Origin: Burkholderiales bacterium
GTDB lineage: Bacteria > Pseudomonadota > Gammaproteobacteria > Burkholderiales > Burkholderiaceae
Assembly (NCBI GenBank): GCA_903643055.1
Contig: CAHJWV010000622.1
Location: forward strand, 1 to 6,022
Direction: 5' to 3'
Length of the DNA stretch: 6,022 nucleotides
Shown here: positions 5,483-6,022 of the stretch, one piece after another
How the letters are laid out: the number at the start of each line of letters is the position of its first letter
Position numbering within the stretch: position 1 is the stretch's first letter
Program-made: the position numbers and the translations under genes
Notes under the pieces: generated by a model
Databases searched by the model: none
Seen by the model: the letters and a program-made list of their open reading frames with translations, nothing else
Told to the model about the DNA's origin: nothing

Positions 5483-6022
5483 TCACGCGTTAGTTGCCCA
5501 AGCGAGCTCGGAGGACGCCACGGTCACGCGGGGTCCATAGCTGTCAAGGTTTGCAAGGGTCGCGTTGTGATGCGCCGAAATCTGAGCAGCAGACAGAACG
5601 CCGTTGTCAAGCGTGGTGTGGCCATCTGCGATCAAGGTGACGGGATAGCCAAGTGACAACGCTACGCGAACGGTCGAATCCACGCAGAATTCACTTTGCA
5701 TTCCGCAAACCATCAAATGGTCAACACCGCGGTTGCGCAAAATCGAGTTCAGCTCTGTCCGGTAAAACGCGTCGGACCCCGTCTTGCGGATTCGGATGTC
5801 GTCGGGCCCGAATGACAGATGCTCCCACAGCTTCCAGCCCTCGTTGCCATAGGCCATCGGCCCTTCGAGCTCCTCATGCTGGACCATCACCACCGGCAGG
5901 GTCGCAAGCCTGGCCTTGCCAGACAGCATGTTGATGCGAGTCACAACTGTCATGGTCCAATTTAATCGGACACCTCGATGAGGGCCAGTAGCCAGTAGCC
6001 CTGAGAGCAAGACGAACATGAC
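5483..6022 (-). CDS. Isochorismatase-family cysteine hydrolase (partial at 5' end)
   Basis: The minus-strand frame gives 179 codons up to the window edge, with an internal ATG at 6017-6019. Counting from that ATG, the family signatures are VVTRINML (25-32), LPVVMVQHEE (41-50), RKTGSDAF with the catalytic Lys at 79, LMVCGMQSEFCVDST with the nucleophilic Cys at 112, LGYPVTLIADGHTT (123-136) and the C-terminal AAQISAHHNATL. Members hydrolyse amides or related bonds (isochorismate, nicotinamide, carbamoyl compounds), so the substrate cannot be assigned. The third catalytic residue, the Asp of the first strand (usually D-x-Q), is not visible in residues 1-24. It may lie beyond the edge, since the codon before the ATG is GTC and the frame remains open, or it may be lost. 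A shorter start at the ATG 5951-5953 would lack it entirely. The secreted protein gene follows 34-76 bases downstream on the same strand. Confidence 0.85.
   Translation of the reverse strand, partial: VMFVLLSGLLATGPHRGVRLNWTMTVVTRINMLSGKARLATLPVVMVQHEELEGPMAYGNEGWKLWEHLSFGPDDIRIRKTGSDAFYRTELNSILRNRGVDHLMVCGMQSEFCVDSTVRVALSLGYPVTLIADGHTTLDNGVLSAAQISAHHNATLANLDSYGPRVTVASSELAWATNA
5984..5997. repeat. Two tandem copies of a 7-bp unit
   Basis: GCCAGTA is repeated directly at 5984-5990 and 5991-5997, inside the region where the hydrolase should carry its first strand. A duplication of 7 bases is not a multiple of three and could have shifted the frame there, although it may be ancestral. Confidence 0.5.

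Overview
The window is GC-rich DNA with strong G/C preference at third codon positions. The gene content suggests a Gram-negative betaproteobacterium, most likely in the Burkholderiales: a type V autotransporter-type extended signal peptide, a BglX-type family 3 glycosidase, and LysR and OmpR-type regulators. The order-level placement is inferred from protein style, not from a marker gene.

Layout. 1-135 (minus): the first 45 codons of a large-adhesin-type gene carrying an ESPR signal; the rest lies off the left edge. 136-933: mostly non-coding. It holds a possible 63-codon small gene (308-499, minus) with a very good ribosome binding site, a nested palindrome cluster (620-663), and two perfect hairpins (862-883, 906-926) just beyond the end of the next gene. 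934-3192 (minus): an intact 752-residue GH3 beta-glucosidase, the dominant gene. 3193-3870: its leader, with short direct repeats and a possible -10 box, followed by about 500 bases in which no gene is recognised. 3871-about 4060 (minus): the C-terminal stub of a LysR-type regulator. 4163-4807 (plus): a frameshifted OmpR/PhoB-type response regulator, clearly a pseudogene. 4882-5406 (minus): a small secreted cysteine-rich protein of unknown function. 5483-6022 (minus): an isochorismatase-family cysteine hydrolase running off the right edge.

How the genes relate. The glucosidase appears to be transcribed alone, with its own leader and terminator-like hairpins. The section from about 3250 to 4810 looks like decaying DNA: a truncated regulator, a regulator with at least two frameshifts, and unassignable sequence. 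It separates the glucosidase from the hydrolase/secreted-protein pair. That pair lies on one strand with a 34-76 base gap and could be co-transcribed, but nothing links them functionally.

I do not see a convincing new multi-gene system. The observations most worth a second look are the adhesin start at the left edge, the small reading frame and palindromes behind it, and the decayed response regulator.
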